A DNA stretch of 64,000 bases from Paracoccaceae bacterium (GTDB taxonomy: Bacteria > Pseudomonadota > Alphaproteobacteria > Rhodobacterales > Rhodobacteraceae). The notes under the pieces were generated by a model. It saw only the letters and a program-made list of their open reading frames with translations. It had not been told where the DNA came from and did not search any database. This document shows positions 43,963 to 53,657 of the stretch, in pieces. Each line of letters opens with the position of its first letter. The first letter of the stretch is position 1. The position numbers and the translations under genes were made by a program. The stretch spans positions 62,001 to 126,000 of the forward strand of contig JAPORQ010000022.1 of NCBI GenBank assembly GCA_026710155.1, given 5' to 3'.

Positions 43963-46629
43963 ATGAATCAAAACAATCAAAATCTAACTCCAATGATGGC
44001 TCAATATATGGAGATCAAGAGCCAAAATCAGGACGCTCTCCTGTTCTACCGAATGGGTGATTTTTATGAGATGTTTTTTGATGATGCGGTCGAGGCTTCC
44101 GAAGCACTGGACATTGCCCTTACAAAAAGGGGTAAAACCAACAATATGGACATACCCATGTGTGGTGTACCAATTCATGCCGCTGGCCAATATCTTCAAT
44201 TGTTGATCCGCAAGGGTTTCAGGGTTGCAGTTTGTGAACAAACCGAAGACCCTTCAGAAGCAAGAAAGAGAGGAAACAAGGCTATTGTCAGGAGGGAGGT
44301 CACCAGGATCATCACACCAGGAACCCTTACGGAAGATTCCCTCCTCACTGCCGATCAAAACAATTACATCGCCGCAATTCACCAAATCCGCAAATCCGCA
44401 GCACTGGCTTGGGCAGATATTTCATCGGGCAGTTTTCATGTTATGGGTTTTCCGTTGGTCAATCTTGCTTCTCAACTGTCCCGAATTTCCCCAACGGAAG
44501 TGATTTACCCCGAAACTTGTTCCGCACAGATATTGGGTATCGTCAGGGAAACCACCAATTCGCTGACTCCTTTGGCTGATGTCCACTTCGACAGCAGGAT
44601 GGCAAAGCGAAATTTGTCAGAAATGTATGAGGTTGCAACCCTGGATTCATTTGGCCAGTTCAACAGGTCTGAACTGGCATGTCTGGGGGCAATTGTTGCC
44701 TATCTGGAAATTACCCAGCATGGTAAAATTCCCAAGTTGCAATTCCCGAGCAGGGAAAAATCAGAGGATACACTTCAGATTGATGCTGCAACCCGAAAAA
44801 ATCTAGAAATCACCAGAAACCTTTCTGGAGGCAAAAACAACACATTGTTTTCGGTACTGGACAGAACAAGAACGGCAAGTGGGGCAAGAATGCTTGAGAG
44901 ATGGCTGGCAAATCCATCTACCAATATCGGTCTCATCGCAAAAAGGCAAAACGAAGTTGAAACCTTTTATTCGCAATCTGATTCACGTAGGGAAATTCAG
45001 GATAGACTAAAAATGGTTCCAGACCTCCAGCGGTCCTTGTCGAGGTTGGCATTGGAAAGGGGAGGTCCAAGAGACCTCAATGCCATCAAGACAGGTATAA
45101 AACAGGCTTTTCTTATCAATCAGGAAATGTGTGTAATTGACGGGGTTTCCGAGCAACTGAAAGCTTCGCTGGAGTTGCTTGCCAATCTTGAAGGTCTGGT
45201 AAAGGATCTGTCACAAGCCCTGATGCCAAATGTTCCCCTTGCCACTAGGGATGGAGATTTTATAGCCAAGGGTTTTGACGAGGAGTTGGATGAAACCAGA
45301 AAACTCCGTGATGAAACCAGGGTTGTGATTGCCGAATTGGAAAAAAAGTATGCCGAATGGGTAGATAATCCCAGACTCAAGGTTCGTTTCAATAAAGTGC
45401 TGGGATATTATGTTGAAACGCCCTCTTCATTTTATTCCAAAATGGTATCACCACCCCTGTCGGATACTTTCATTCACCGACAATCGACTTCCACGGCCTG
45501 CCGTTTCACAAGCAAGGAGCTTTCCGATCTCGAATCGCGGATTGTCAATGCCCAACAAAAAACGGTCGAGATAGAATTAAGGCTCTTTGAGCAATTTCGG
45601 GAAGCAATTTTGGCCCAGTCGAATGACATCTTCTTCATTGCCCAAACCCTCTCGGAAATGGATGTCATTGTAACCCTTGCGGAAATTGCCCATACCAATA
45701 ATTGGTGCAAACCGGTTCTGGACGAAAGTTGTGACCTTGAGATCGTGGCGGGCAGGCATCCGGTTGTTGAAGAATCACTTCGCAAAAACAACCAGACACC
45801 CTTTGTGACAAATGATTGTAATATTATAGACGAAGGAAGAATCATACTGTTGACCGGACCGAATATGGCAGGCAAGTCCACTTTTCTTCGTCAAAATGCC
45901 TTGCTGGCCATTTTGGCCCAAATTGGATCATACGTACCTGCCAAGAAGGCCAGGATAGGTATAATTTCGCAACTGTTTTCTCGAGTTGGAGCTGCCGATG
46001 ATCTGGCCAAAGGACGTTCAACCTTCATGGTCGAAATGGTGGAGACAGCCGCGATTTTAAATCAGGCCGACCATAGAACATTGGTAATATTGGATGAAAT
46101 CGGGAGAGGTACAGCAACCTTTGATGGATTATCCATAGCTTGGGCAACCCTGGAGTACATTCATGACAAAATCAAGTGCAGGACTCTTTTTGCCACTCAT
46201 TTCCATGAGTTGACCGAACTATCGAACCGCTTGCCGAATCTGTTCAATTTGACGATCAAGGTAAAGGAATGGCAGGGGGATGTGGTTTTTCTCCACGAGG
46301 TTGTTGAAGGGTTTGCGGACCGATCATACGGTGTCCAGGTCGCCAAATTAGCCGGCTTGCCAAGGGCTGTGGTAAGACGGGCAGATGCCATCCTGAAAAA
46401 ACTGGAACAACCCCGGGGCAAGGGAAAAGACAAAATTTTCTCCATGTATCAGGAACTCCCCCTTTTCGCGGCTTCCTCCTTGTTTGACCAACAAACCATT
46501 GAAGTCGAACCTTCACCAGTTGAGAAGAAAATCATGAATATCAACCCCGATGAGTTGACACCCCTGGAGGCCCTTTCCCTCCTATATGAACTCAAGGATA
46601 CACAAGTCAAATCAGCAGATGATTCATAA
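43963..46629 (+). CDS. mutS: DNA mismatch repair protein MutS
   Basis: An 888-residue MutS. The mismatch-probing Phe-x-Glu is in FYRMGDFYEMFFDDAVEA near the N-terminus. The ABC-type ATPase has Walker A GPNMAGKST, STFMVEMVETAAIL, and Walker B ILDEIGRGTATFDGLSIAWA, with FATHFHELTELS. The ATG at 43963 is used. A TTG at 43945 would add six residues; neither has a clean ribosome-binding site. No mutL is in the window. It is a single gene, followed by about 730 bases without a gene. Confidence 0.98.
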   Translation: MNQNNQNLTPMMAQYMEIKSQNQDALLFYRMGDFYEMFFDDAVEASEALDIALTKRGKTNNMDIPMCGVPIHAAGQYLQLLIRKGFRVAVCEQTEDPSEARKRGNKAIVRREVTRIITPGTLTEDSLLTADQNNYIAAIHQIRKSAALAWADISSGSFHVMGFPLVNLASQLSRISPTEVIYPETCSAQILGIVRETTNSLTPLADVHFDSRMAKRNLSEMYEVATLDSFGQFNRSELACLGAIVAYLEITQHGKIPKLQFPSREKSEDTLQIDAATRKNLEITRNLSGGKNNTLFSVLDRTRTASGARMLERWLANPSTNIGLIAKRQNEVETFYSQSDSRREIQDRLKMVPDLQRSLSRLALERGGPRDLNAIKTGIKQAFLINQEMCVIDGVSEQLKASLELLANLEGLVKDLSQALMPNVPLATRDGDFIAKGFDEELDETRKLRDETRVVIAELEKKYAEWVDNPRLKVRFNKVLGYYVETPSSFYSKMVSPPLSDTFIHRQSTSTACRFTSKELSDLESRIVNAQQKTVEIELRLFEQFREAILAQSNDIFFIAQTLSEMDVIVTLAEIAHTNNWCKPVLDESCDLEIVAGRHPVVEESLRKNNQTPFVTNDCNIIDEGRIILLTGPNMAGKSTFLRQNALLAILAQIGSYVPAKKARIGIISQLFSRVGAADDLAKGRSTFMVEMVETAAILNQADHRTLVILDEIGRGTATFDGLSIAWATLEYIHDKIKCRTLFATHFHELTELSNRLPNLFNLTIKVKEWQGDVVFLHEVVEGFADRSYGVQVAKLAGLPRAVVRRADAILKKLEQPRGKGKDKIFSMYQELPLFAASSLFDQQTIEVEPSPVEKKIMNINPDELTPLEALSLLYELKDTQVKSADDS

Positions 46630-47362
46630 TGCCTTATTCTGACACAAAAAATAAAGGCTCTTTCTTCAAAGAAGTGGGTAATTCGGGAATTATATCGTTG
46701 ATTTAATTTCCCATTTGCCGAAAATACAAGAGGTGTTCAGACACCTCGGGGGATACCATTGCACTCCAGGGGAACGTGCGTGGGAGGTTTTTTCACAAAA
46801 TGGCTGGAAAACCAACGATGCCTCTACAAGAAAATGGGGAAATTCAATCAAGTATATAATCCCCGGTAATTCACCTATTGGCTCCTTCGGAATATACTCC
46901 CCCCGAAAAATGAAAGGATATCATCTGTGACGAACCGTTGCATGTCTTGATATCTTCTATAATTCAATTTGATCATCACGATCAGGTTATTTTAGAGTTC
47001 TTCCAGACCGACACCCACTATCAAGCCAACCATGTTGATAATCCCCCAAAGATGATTCTTGAACATTCTCGTAAATGCCTTGATTGCGTCATGTTTGATT
47101 ATCAACTTCGTTAAATGTCTTTTTCACCATTCCTTTTCAATCAATTTCAAATTTCCTGCCACTTTGTTTGGCTGAACATGGTCAAGGTTCACAATGATTA
47201 AAGCAACATATTTAGAACAGAGAAACGATGATCTGGAAGTAGGGGAATGAGAGGATTATTGGATTGGCGAGCGCAGCCGGTGAACTAGTGTTTCAAAACA
47301 AAGGATGCTTATATCAAGCAGAATTCGATTTGTAAATCAATTCAATGATGTAGAGATTGCTA
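46630..47362. other. Intergenic stretch between mutS and the PIN/ATPase cassette
   Basis: About 730 bases with no gene I can support. A 71-codon frame at 46715-46930 lacks a ribosome-binding site and resembles nothing known. No tRNA, integrase fragment or clear direct repeat was seen that would mark an attachment site. It lies immediately downstream of the unknown cassette and may be the edge of an inserted segment. Confidence 0.4.
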
Positions 47363-48505
47363 TTACGATATTGCATTAAATTTTCTTTCATAATATTTAT
47401 GAAGGTCATGTAGATAATCTCTGGGTGTTATACCCTCGGTTCCTCTTTCAAAAGAAATTTTCTCCAACTTATCATATATTTCTCTTAATTCGTTTTCTTC
47501 GAAAATTTCTTCTTCCCCTTGTTCCAAATAATGGTCCTTATATTCATTAAGTGCTTTATTACGTCCTTTATCCCTGTAAAAATTATACAAATCAACAGCC
47601 TGCTTGAAATTTGAAATGAGGCTAAGGGTAAAAATATCTTGAAACCTCCCCTGAAAAGCAGGCAACATTGCAAAATAACGCAATTTGGCTTGAGGTGTCA
47701 TAGCTACCATTAAAAACAAATACTTAGGTAATGAATCAATTAGAGCTCTTATAGCCGAAAGAAACCTAAGGACGGGGGTTTTACTCAAAGAATAATCCTG
47801 TTTCTCCAACTCATCAAGGAGCAACAATATTCCCTTTAATAAATTCAATCTTGCACTGACATAAACAATATCTCTGAGAGCTTGGGTACGAGACTCAACC
47901 GTGTCTAAACGAAAATTTACTCCTAGTTTTTCCCTGTGTGCTTTCAATAACCTTAGTCCCATAAACCATTCTAATGCCAATTTAGAATATTCAACAAGCC
48001 TGTCCTCTTCGACTCTTTCGAGACGATTTAGAACAATACGAACATCTTGGTTTTTGATTATATGTTTAATTTCATCCCTTTGATCTTTGGGTAAATCTGA
48101 TAATTTTTGACCTATATTTTTAAAAAGTTCGTGATTCAGACCTTGGAAAATTCTCCTAACAACAGCATCAAAACTAGGCTCTGGGTCAGGGAAATATTGA
48201 ATGATATAGGATTCCTTATCTTCTTGGTATAAATCTTCGAATTCCTGTTGATAATAGTTTAATAAATTTGTTTTCCCAATACCCTGAGTCCCTTCAATTA
48301 AAATTACCTGTGAAGGATTTCCTGTTCCCTCAAATTTTTTTACTCGATTAGTAATATAATCATCTATTTCACTCACCATTCGAGGATGTTGTGAAGTCTG
48401 TCCCGATGGAGGAAATGGATTTGTTAATACACCAATTGTATCAAAGAGGTTTCTACTTGTCCTACTCTGGTCAGATTTCCTCAGCCTCTCCCGAAGACCC
48501 ATCAT
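47363..48505 (-). CDS. ORC/Cdc6-like P-loop ATPase of the PIN cassette
   Basis: A 380-residue STAND/AAA-type ATPase. Walker A is GTQGIGKTNLL near residue 71 and Walker B is GILLLLDELEKQD near residue 228, followed by a sensor-like LFLMVAMTPQAK. The arrangement resembles archaeal Orc1/Cdc6 and the ATPases of several anti-phage systems. The ATG at 48505 (the first of two adjacent ATGs) overlaps the preceding stop as ATGA, with GGAGAACA in front. It is the last gene of the three-gene cassette. Its function is unknown; it may load or gate the PIN nuclease (inference). Confidence 0.75.
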   Translation of the reverse strand: MMGLRERLRKSDQSRTSRNLFDTIGVLTNPFPPSGQTSQHPRMVSEIDDYITNRVKKFEGTGNPSQVILIEGTQGIGKTNLLNYYQQEFEDLYQEDKESYIIQYFPDPEPSFDAVVRRIFQGLNHELFKNIGQKLSDLPKDQRDEIKHIIKNQDVRIVLNRLERVEEDRLVEYSKLALEWFMGLRLLKAHREKLGVNFRLDTVESRTQALRDIVYVSARLNLLKGILLLLDELEKQDYSLSKTPVLRFLSAIRALIDSLPKYLFLMVAMTPQAKLRYFAMLPAFQGRFQDIFTLSLISNFKQAVDLYNFYRDKGRNKALNEYKDHYLEQGEEEIFEENELREIYDKLEKISFERGTEGITPRDYLHDLHKYYERKFNAIS

Positions 48506-50520
48506 TGTTCTCCTTTAACAAGCTTTAAGCTAACAGAAGCTCGACCAGGTAACAAAAAGTCACCGTGGTAAAGTTTGAATTGACGAACACCCAAACCATA
48601 TTGATCATTCTCCAGAGCTAATATAGATCTATTTTCAAAACTTGTGTCGGGTGTAGATCCTTCAAAATATCTTTTTAAATAGCCTGCTTGATGTCCTTCT
48701 GCTAATCTATTTCGTACCATTACGGGATGTATTCCGTACTGAATTATCAATTTTTCTAACCATGTACCAGTTAAAGCAAAGTCTTCTCCTTTTCTAACCT
48801 GTTCATAGGCTTCTAAAGCAGTTATGGCAAAATCAGATGCAGATGGAATATTCGGTGTAGAATAGACTCCTTTATCTACAAATCGAACCCCGAGACAAGA
48901 AATATCAGCTAAATTACTAAAACTTGTATAAATACCTTTTTTAAAATCGGAATCTTCTTGTTGCAATCCTTCTCCAACTTTAATTTTTTCAATAAATGAG
49001 CAAAAAGATTCTATTGTAATTAAAAGGTTTTTTATCTTTTGATAGTTTTCGGCATTTAATGCCAAATACAGCCTGTCCAATTTTTCTAATTTAGAAATAC
49101 TTCTACCCTTTCGTTCTACAAATTCTCCAGAAAGTAGAAAGTTTAAGTATCCTCCAAATCCTACATTTGTACTGATATTTAGGAAAGACATTAATTCATT
49201 GTCTGAACCTTTACCGTCCTTGTATAATCTTTCAATCAATTTCAGCATGGATTTCACACTGAATGAGTATGAACCTAATTTTAAACTAGGTCCTTTTGAT
49301 AAATTACTAAAATTTTGTTTATCTTCCTTAATTTTGTTTTCTAATTTGCCTTTTTTGCCCCATAAAAAATCTTCAGTAGAATGATAGGGTTGCCATGAAA
49401 CTTCTTGACCCAAGGCTATAATTTCTAGAATTATTTCTCCAGAATCATTTGTAACACAAGAGGATCCAAAGTTAATTGCAAGCTCCCAAAGGATCTCCAT
49501 TAAAGGTACGTGATATAATTGAGTACTATCATTTGTGAATGGGGTAAAACCAATCCCACTCAAACTTTTCCCAAACAATTTATTAACTTCGTTAGAATCA
49601 AAAAATATCGGTTTTATATTCTCAGCTAATGCCATTCGTGCTAAACCCTGATCAGAAGTTAATAAATAAACCTGGTGACCAGGATCAACTAGATTGAGAT
49701 GTTGAACTGCAGTTTCTAATATGAGACGATCAGCAAAACTTCTTTGAACTACTTGTAAACCGAGATTTTTGTCTTCAGTATCAGAGCTAATGGAAATAAT
49801 TCCACGTAACGGGTCCGCACCAAGTCTTGGCCTCTCAACCTCTATTTCATTATTAACTTCTAATCGAAGAAGTACTCTTTGCCCTCCCTGACTCCTAATA
49901 TGATCTACGAGCATACGGGAAATATTTGGATTATCGTGGTATCTTTGTTTAAAGTATCGGTCAACAAAATTTAGAATTTCCATATGTACTAAAGCCGGAA
50001 TCTTTATTCTTGCACTTGAAGAAGTATGCTTTTCAAAAAAATCAATCCCACCCTGAAGAACCGAACTTGTATCAGCAACTATTGAAAAAGGTTTTTTTGT
50101 TTGCATCAAGCCTAATGCCATAGCATCAAAAATTGGAAAAGCCATTCCGCACTTCATTGCTATATGAACTACAGCATTACAAATTTCATTTACATCCTTT
50201 TCAGTGTTAGGTTTTTTATTTTGGTTGAGTGCCCCTTCAATTTCTTTCCTTAAATCTTCTTTTTCAGGTAAATACCATTCAAAAAAACCAGCTCTAAGTG
50301 CTTCAATAAATTTTTGTTTAGGCCCTTGGGAACTCAAAGGGGGATCAATATAAGTATCTGGAAATAATTGAACCTTTCCAACTTTAACCCAATTACTTAA
50401 ACATTTGTCCTCTTTAACCTCTAGGTAAAGGTCAGGTATACCTTGTATATCATTAATATTCAGAACTTCGGCGAGAGCTTCCTCAGCATCCTCTTTAGAA
50501 AAAAGTTTAATTTGATTCAT
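48502..50520 (-). CDS. Large PIN-domain protein, putative nuclease
   Basis: A 672-residue protein. Residues about 145-310 have a PIN-type nuclease pattern: Asp150 (SIVADTSSVLQGG), Glu181 (LVHMEILNF), Asp264 (RSFADRLILETAV) and Asp290 (LLTSDQGLARMALAENIKPI), the usual four-acid site. The N-terminal 140 residues and C-terminal 360 residues are unassigned. The C-terminal part has a helical, winged-helix-like stretch (LIIQYGIHPVMVRNRLAEGH). Most PIN toxins are about 130 residues, so this is a much larger architecture. It is coupled to both neighbours by 4-base overlaps. Confidence 0.75.
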   Translation of the reverse strand: MNQIKLFSKEDAEEALAEVLNINDIQGIPDLYLEVKEDKCLSNWVKVGKVQLFPDTYIDPPLSSQGPKQKFIEALRAGFFEWYLPEKEDLRKEIEGALNQNKKPNTEKDVNEICNAVVHIAMKCGMAFPIFDAMALGLMQTKKPFSIVADTSSVLQGGIDFFEKHTSSSARIKIPALVHMEILNFVDRYFKQRYHDNPNISRMLVDHIRSQGGQRVLLRLEVNNEIEVERPRLGADPLRGIISISSDTEDKNLGLQVVQRSFADRLILETAVQHLNLVDPGHQVYLLTSDQGLARMALAENIKPIFFDSNEVNKLFGKSLSGIGFTPFTNDSTQLYHVPLMEILWELAINFGSSCVTNDSGEIILEIIALGQEVSWQPYHSTEDFLWGKKGKLENKIKEDKQNFSNLSKGPSLKLGSYSFSVKSMLKLIERLYKDGKGSDNELMSFLNISTNVGFGGYLNFLLSGEFVERKGRSISKLEKLDRLYLALNAENYQKIKNLLITIESFCSFIEKIKVGEGLQQEDSDFKKGIYTSFSNLADISCLGVRFVDKGVYSTPNIPSASDFAITALEAYEQVRKGEDFALTGTWLEKLIIQYGIHPVMVRNRLAEGHQAGYLKRYFEGSTPDTSFENRSILALENDQYGLGVRQFKLYHGDFLLPGRASVSLKLVKGEQ

Positions 50521-50990
50521 CTGATAAGTACCGACGCTTTAGGTACGTTAAGAAATACTGTAGAAACCCAATTAAAATGCAAAAGTACAGCTTGGACAAG
50601 ATTTGCTCTTAAATTTAATTCACCACTTGACAGTTTTATAATATCCTGACAATCTACCCATAACTCATTTTTATTTTTCAATAAGGGATCTTCTAACATC
50701 TCATTCACAGCCATATGAAATTCTGGAACCCTTCTTTCTTCTGGGTGTTTGTTATCACTAAATGGATCTCTAATTTTCACAAACAACTTATTTAGAGTTT
50801 CTTCTGAACAAGAGCCAAAAATATCATTTGGACCAGAATTCCAAAAATATAATTCCTCATGAAAATGATCGTTTCCAACCTCAACAAATCTCGTATTATC
50901 TCCGCTAAGGTCAGAATTAAAAAGCATTCTGCGATCGTTTTTTACAGGCCGCCAAATTGAGAGATTTAACTTGTTTTCGTTAATCTGCAT
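50517..50990 (-). CDS. Hypothetical protein, first gene of the PIN cassette
   Basis: A 157-residue soluble protein without signal peptide or membrane helix. It has LNLSIWRPVKNDRRMLFNSD at the start, EELYFWNSGPNDIFGSC in the middle and LRANLVQAVLLHFNWVSTVF at the end. I recognise no family. The stop overlaps the start of the PIN gene as ATGA, so it belongs to the same transcript and is probably a functional partner. No clear ribosome-binding site is seen before the ATG. Confidence 0.65.
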   Translation of the reverse strand: MQINENKLNLSIWRPVKNDRRMLFNSDLSGDNTRFVEVGNDHFHEELYFWNSGPNDIFGSCSEETLNKLFVKIRDPFSDNKHPEERRVPEFHMAVNEMLEDPLLKNKNELWVDCQDIIKLSSGELNLRANLVQAVLLHFNWVSTVFLNVPKASVLIR

Positions 50991-51306
50991 TAGAAATGAA
51001 ATATTGAGAGACTACTTATTTTACTTTATGATAGGTATTTTATCATATCCACACAGAAATTATCAATTATTAGATTTAATGTAACTATTCAGTTGTCCTG
51101 AGAGCATTGAAAATAGGTAAAATCGGTATCCCCAATATATTTTTCTACACAATCTTGTACTTTTTTGTCTGCAAATTTCCAAAACCTTCAAGATATAGAA
51201 AAAAAATCTAATGAAGTTCGGTATATTGACAAATTTAATACCTGAATAGTTATACTTCAGAAAATGATATTTGAAATTCTTGTCATCTCATCTTTGAGCA
51301 GACAAA
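50991..51306. other. Intergenic region upstream of the PIN cassette
   Basis: About 315 very AT-rich bases that must contain the minus-strand promoter of the cassette. An 11-base inverted pair, TAACTATTCAG at 51082-51092 and CTGAATAGTTA at 51242-51252, brackets the middle. It might be the ends of a decayed short element or chance in AT-rich sequence. No ORF or RNA gene is supported. Confidence 0.4.
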
Positions 51307-52824
51307 TCAGTTGTTTTGAAATAGATTCCTGAATTTATCCCTCAACAGGTTTTTCTGGACTTTTCCCATTGTGTTGCGGGGTAGGCTATCCACAATCAGG
51401 ATTTTTTTGGGAATTTTGTAACGGGCCAGTGAAGTTGACATAACAGAACGAATTTGATCAACATCAGGATTGACTTCATTGGATGGAACGATCAATCCCA
51501 CTGCAACTTCACCGAAATCATCATGGGGAACCCCAATCACGGCACTTTCAAGAACACCTGTTTGACCATCAAGAAGAAGCTCGATCTCCTTGGGGTAGAT
51601 ATTGAATCCGCCGGAAATGATGAGATCCTTATTACGACCTTCAATATGGATGTAACCCTGACTGTCAAACCTGCCTAGATCCCCGGTGATGAAGAAACCG
51701 TCAGGACGAAACTCTGCAGTTGTTTTAGTTGGTTTTTTCCAATATCCCTTGCAAACGTTTGGTCCACGAACTTCAATCTGTCCAATCTCCCCTGCAGGGA
51801 TCGGTTTGCCAGATGTAGGATCGGTAATTTTAACCTCAATCCCCGGTAGAGGGAAACCAACGGTACCCGGTCGTCTTTTGCCCTCATAGGGATTCGATGT
51901 ATTCATGCTGGTTTCAGTCAAGCCATACCGTTCCAGAATTTGATGTCCGGTTCGCTTTTCGAACTGGACATGTGTTTCGGCCAGCAATGGTGCGCTCCCT
52001 GAAACGAACAGCCTCATTTCTTTCGTGAGGTCTTTTGTAAACCTGGGTGAATCCAATAGCCGAGAATAAAAGGTCGGGACACCCATCATAACCGTGGATT
52101 GGGGGATTAACCTGATTATTTCATCGATGTCAAACCCGGGAAGTAAGATCATTGATCCCCCTGCAAGCAGTGATACATTGGTGGCAACGAACAAACCATG
52201 TGAATGGAAAATTGGCAAGGCATGCAGAAGCACATCGCTGGTATCAAATTGCCATAGATCCCTAAGGATGCGTCCGTTGGATAGCAGGTTTCCCTGGGTG
52301 TGCATTGCACCTTTGGGTTGACCTGTTGTTCCTGAAGTATAAAGGATTGTAGCAAGATCATCCATGGTACGGCTGACCGTGGGGAAGTCATGAGGATTGT
52401 CATGTCCCTTTTCAGAAAGTGAACCACTTGCGTCCTGATTCAAGGTTTCAAGCTTGAAACCCATTTTAACTGCAAGTGGAGATATCAAGTGTAGGTTGCT
52501 TGCATCGCAAACCACTAATGAAGGTTGGCTATCGGCAATGAAATAGGAGAGCTCGTCAATGGTGTAGGCTGGGTTAAGGGGTACGAAAACAATTCCCGAT
52601 TGAATGCAGGCAGCATATAATGCCAAAACTTCTGGAGACTTCTCCAAATGAACAAGCAGTCGATCTCCAGAAGAAATACCCAGGTTGGTCAAAGCATGTG
52701 CAAATTGAATGCCTAATCGGAGGAATTTTTCATAGGTGATGACTGTCCCGTCAGGTCTTATGAGGAAAGGAATCTCTTTTCCCGCATGAATGCCGAACAG
52801 TTCATTATAGAGCGTGTTATTCAT
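51307..52824 (-). CDS. matB: Malonyl-CoA synthetase-like acyl-CoA ligase
   Basis: A 505-residue ANL-superfamily ligase. The AMP/phosphate loop is ILYTSGTTGQPKGAMHTQGN, the A5 motif is ERYGLTETSMNTSNPYEGKR and A7 is FFITGDLGRFDSQGYI; the C-terminal catalytic Lys is in RNTMGKVQKNLLRD. The Arg after Tyr-Glu-Gly-Lys (PYEGKRRPGTVG) is characteristic of MatB, which binds malonate. It converts malonate to malonyl-CoA. No malonyl-CoA decarboxylase or malonate transporter is adjacent. It is transcribed alone on the minus strand. Confidence 0.85.
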   Translation of the reverse strand: MNNTLYNELFGIHAGKEIPFLIRPDGTVITYEKFLRLGIQFAHALTNLGISSGDRLLVHLEKSPEVLALYAACIQSGIVFVPLNPAYTIDELSYFIADSQPSLVVCDASNLHLISPLAVKMGFKLETLNQDASGSLSEKGHDNPHDFPTVSRTMDDLATILYTSGTTGQPKGAMHTQGNLLSNGRILRDLWQFDTSDVLLHALPIFHSHGLFVATNVSLLAGGSMILLPGFDIDEIIRLIPQSTVMMGVPTFYSRLLDSPRFTKDLTKEMRLFVSGSAPLLAETHVQFEKRTGHQILERYGLTETSMNTSNPYEGKRRPGTVGFPLPGIEVKITDPTSGKPIPAGEIGQIEVRGPNVCKGYWKKPTKTTAEFRPDGFFITGDLGRFDSQGYIHIEGRNKDLIISGGFNIYPKEIELLLDGQTGVLESAVIGVPHDDFGEVAVGLIVPSNEVNPDVDQIRSVMSTSLARYKIPKKILIVDSLPRNTMGKVQKNLLRDKFRNLFQNN

Positions 52825-52938
52825 AGATGACTATCTTTATCACGACCCTGCAGACAGCATAGGCTGTATACCTGTTCTTTACAAACCAATTTTAGAAGCC
52901 AGAAAAAAGCCCCAATGAATCAAATGCCTATTAAAATC

Positions 52939-53634
52939 CTATTCCCGTTCCGATTCTTCTTCCGAGGGATAGTTTTCGGCGACACCAACCTGGGCAGGAC
53001 GCAGCAGGCGATCATGATACTTGAAACCGGTTTGTTGCACTTCAGTGATTTGTCCATCCTCAAAACCCGGTACAGGCGCATAATAAAGTGCATTGTGACA
53101 GTTATGATCAAAAGCGTCCCCTACATCAGGGATGATCTCCTCGATATTGTTTCTGCTCAAGGATGAATTCAATTCCTTTTGAACAACCTTTATTCCCTCA
53201 ACCCAGGCAGCAAGGTTGTCTGATTCGCTTTCCTCGCCTGCCTTGATAGCCCTCTTGAGGTTTTCGTGGGTCGACAGAATTTCCCTGGCCAGCCTGATGC
53301 CATCAAACTTTTTGTTTTCCTCAACCATTTTCTCCAGACGTCTGAATTTATCGCGCTCGTTGGCCAGATTTCGCTTCAATTGATCGTTTTCTTCTCGCAG
53401 ATTTTTCTTTTCACTGGTCAGGAGATCAATCATTTTCTTGGTGTTTTCGATAAAGGAAGCCGGCTTTTCACCGCTTTCATTTTCATCATCCGGTGTTTTG
53501 GAATCTTGAACCTCGGTTTCGGGATTGCCACCATTGAGTGTGGTATTCTCTGGTTGCTCCTGAATATCCTCTACAACCGAATCTTCTTCCCGTTTGATAT
53601 TTTCTTCTGGATTTTTATCCTCGTCTGTCTGCAT
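52939..53634 (-). CDS. grpE: Nucleotide exchange factor GrpE
   Basis: A 231-residue GrpE. A long acidic, variable N-terminal part is followed by a coiled coil (SEKKNLREENDQLKRNLANE) and the conserved RFRRLEKMVEENK-type helix. The C-terminal domain has GDAFDHNCHNALYYAPVPGF and the family pattern QTGFKYHDRLLRPAQVGVAE. It releases ADP from DnaK. It lies 24 bases after hrcA in the same direction, the usual alphaproteobacterial order. Confidence 0.97.
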   Translation of the reverse strand: MQTDEDKNPEENIKREEDSVVEDIQEQPENTTLNGGNPETEVQDSKTPDDENESGEKPASFIENTKKMIDLLTSEKKNLREENDQLKRNLANERDKFRRLEKMVEENKKFDGIRLAREILSTHENLKRAIKAGEESESDNLAAWVEGIKVVQKELNSSLSRNNIEEIIPDVGDAFDHNCHNALYYAPVPGFEDGQITEVQQTGFKYHDRLLRPAQVGVAENYPSEEESERE

Positions 53635-53657
53635 AGCTCTCTAATATTCCTTCAAAA

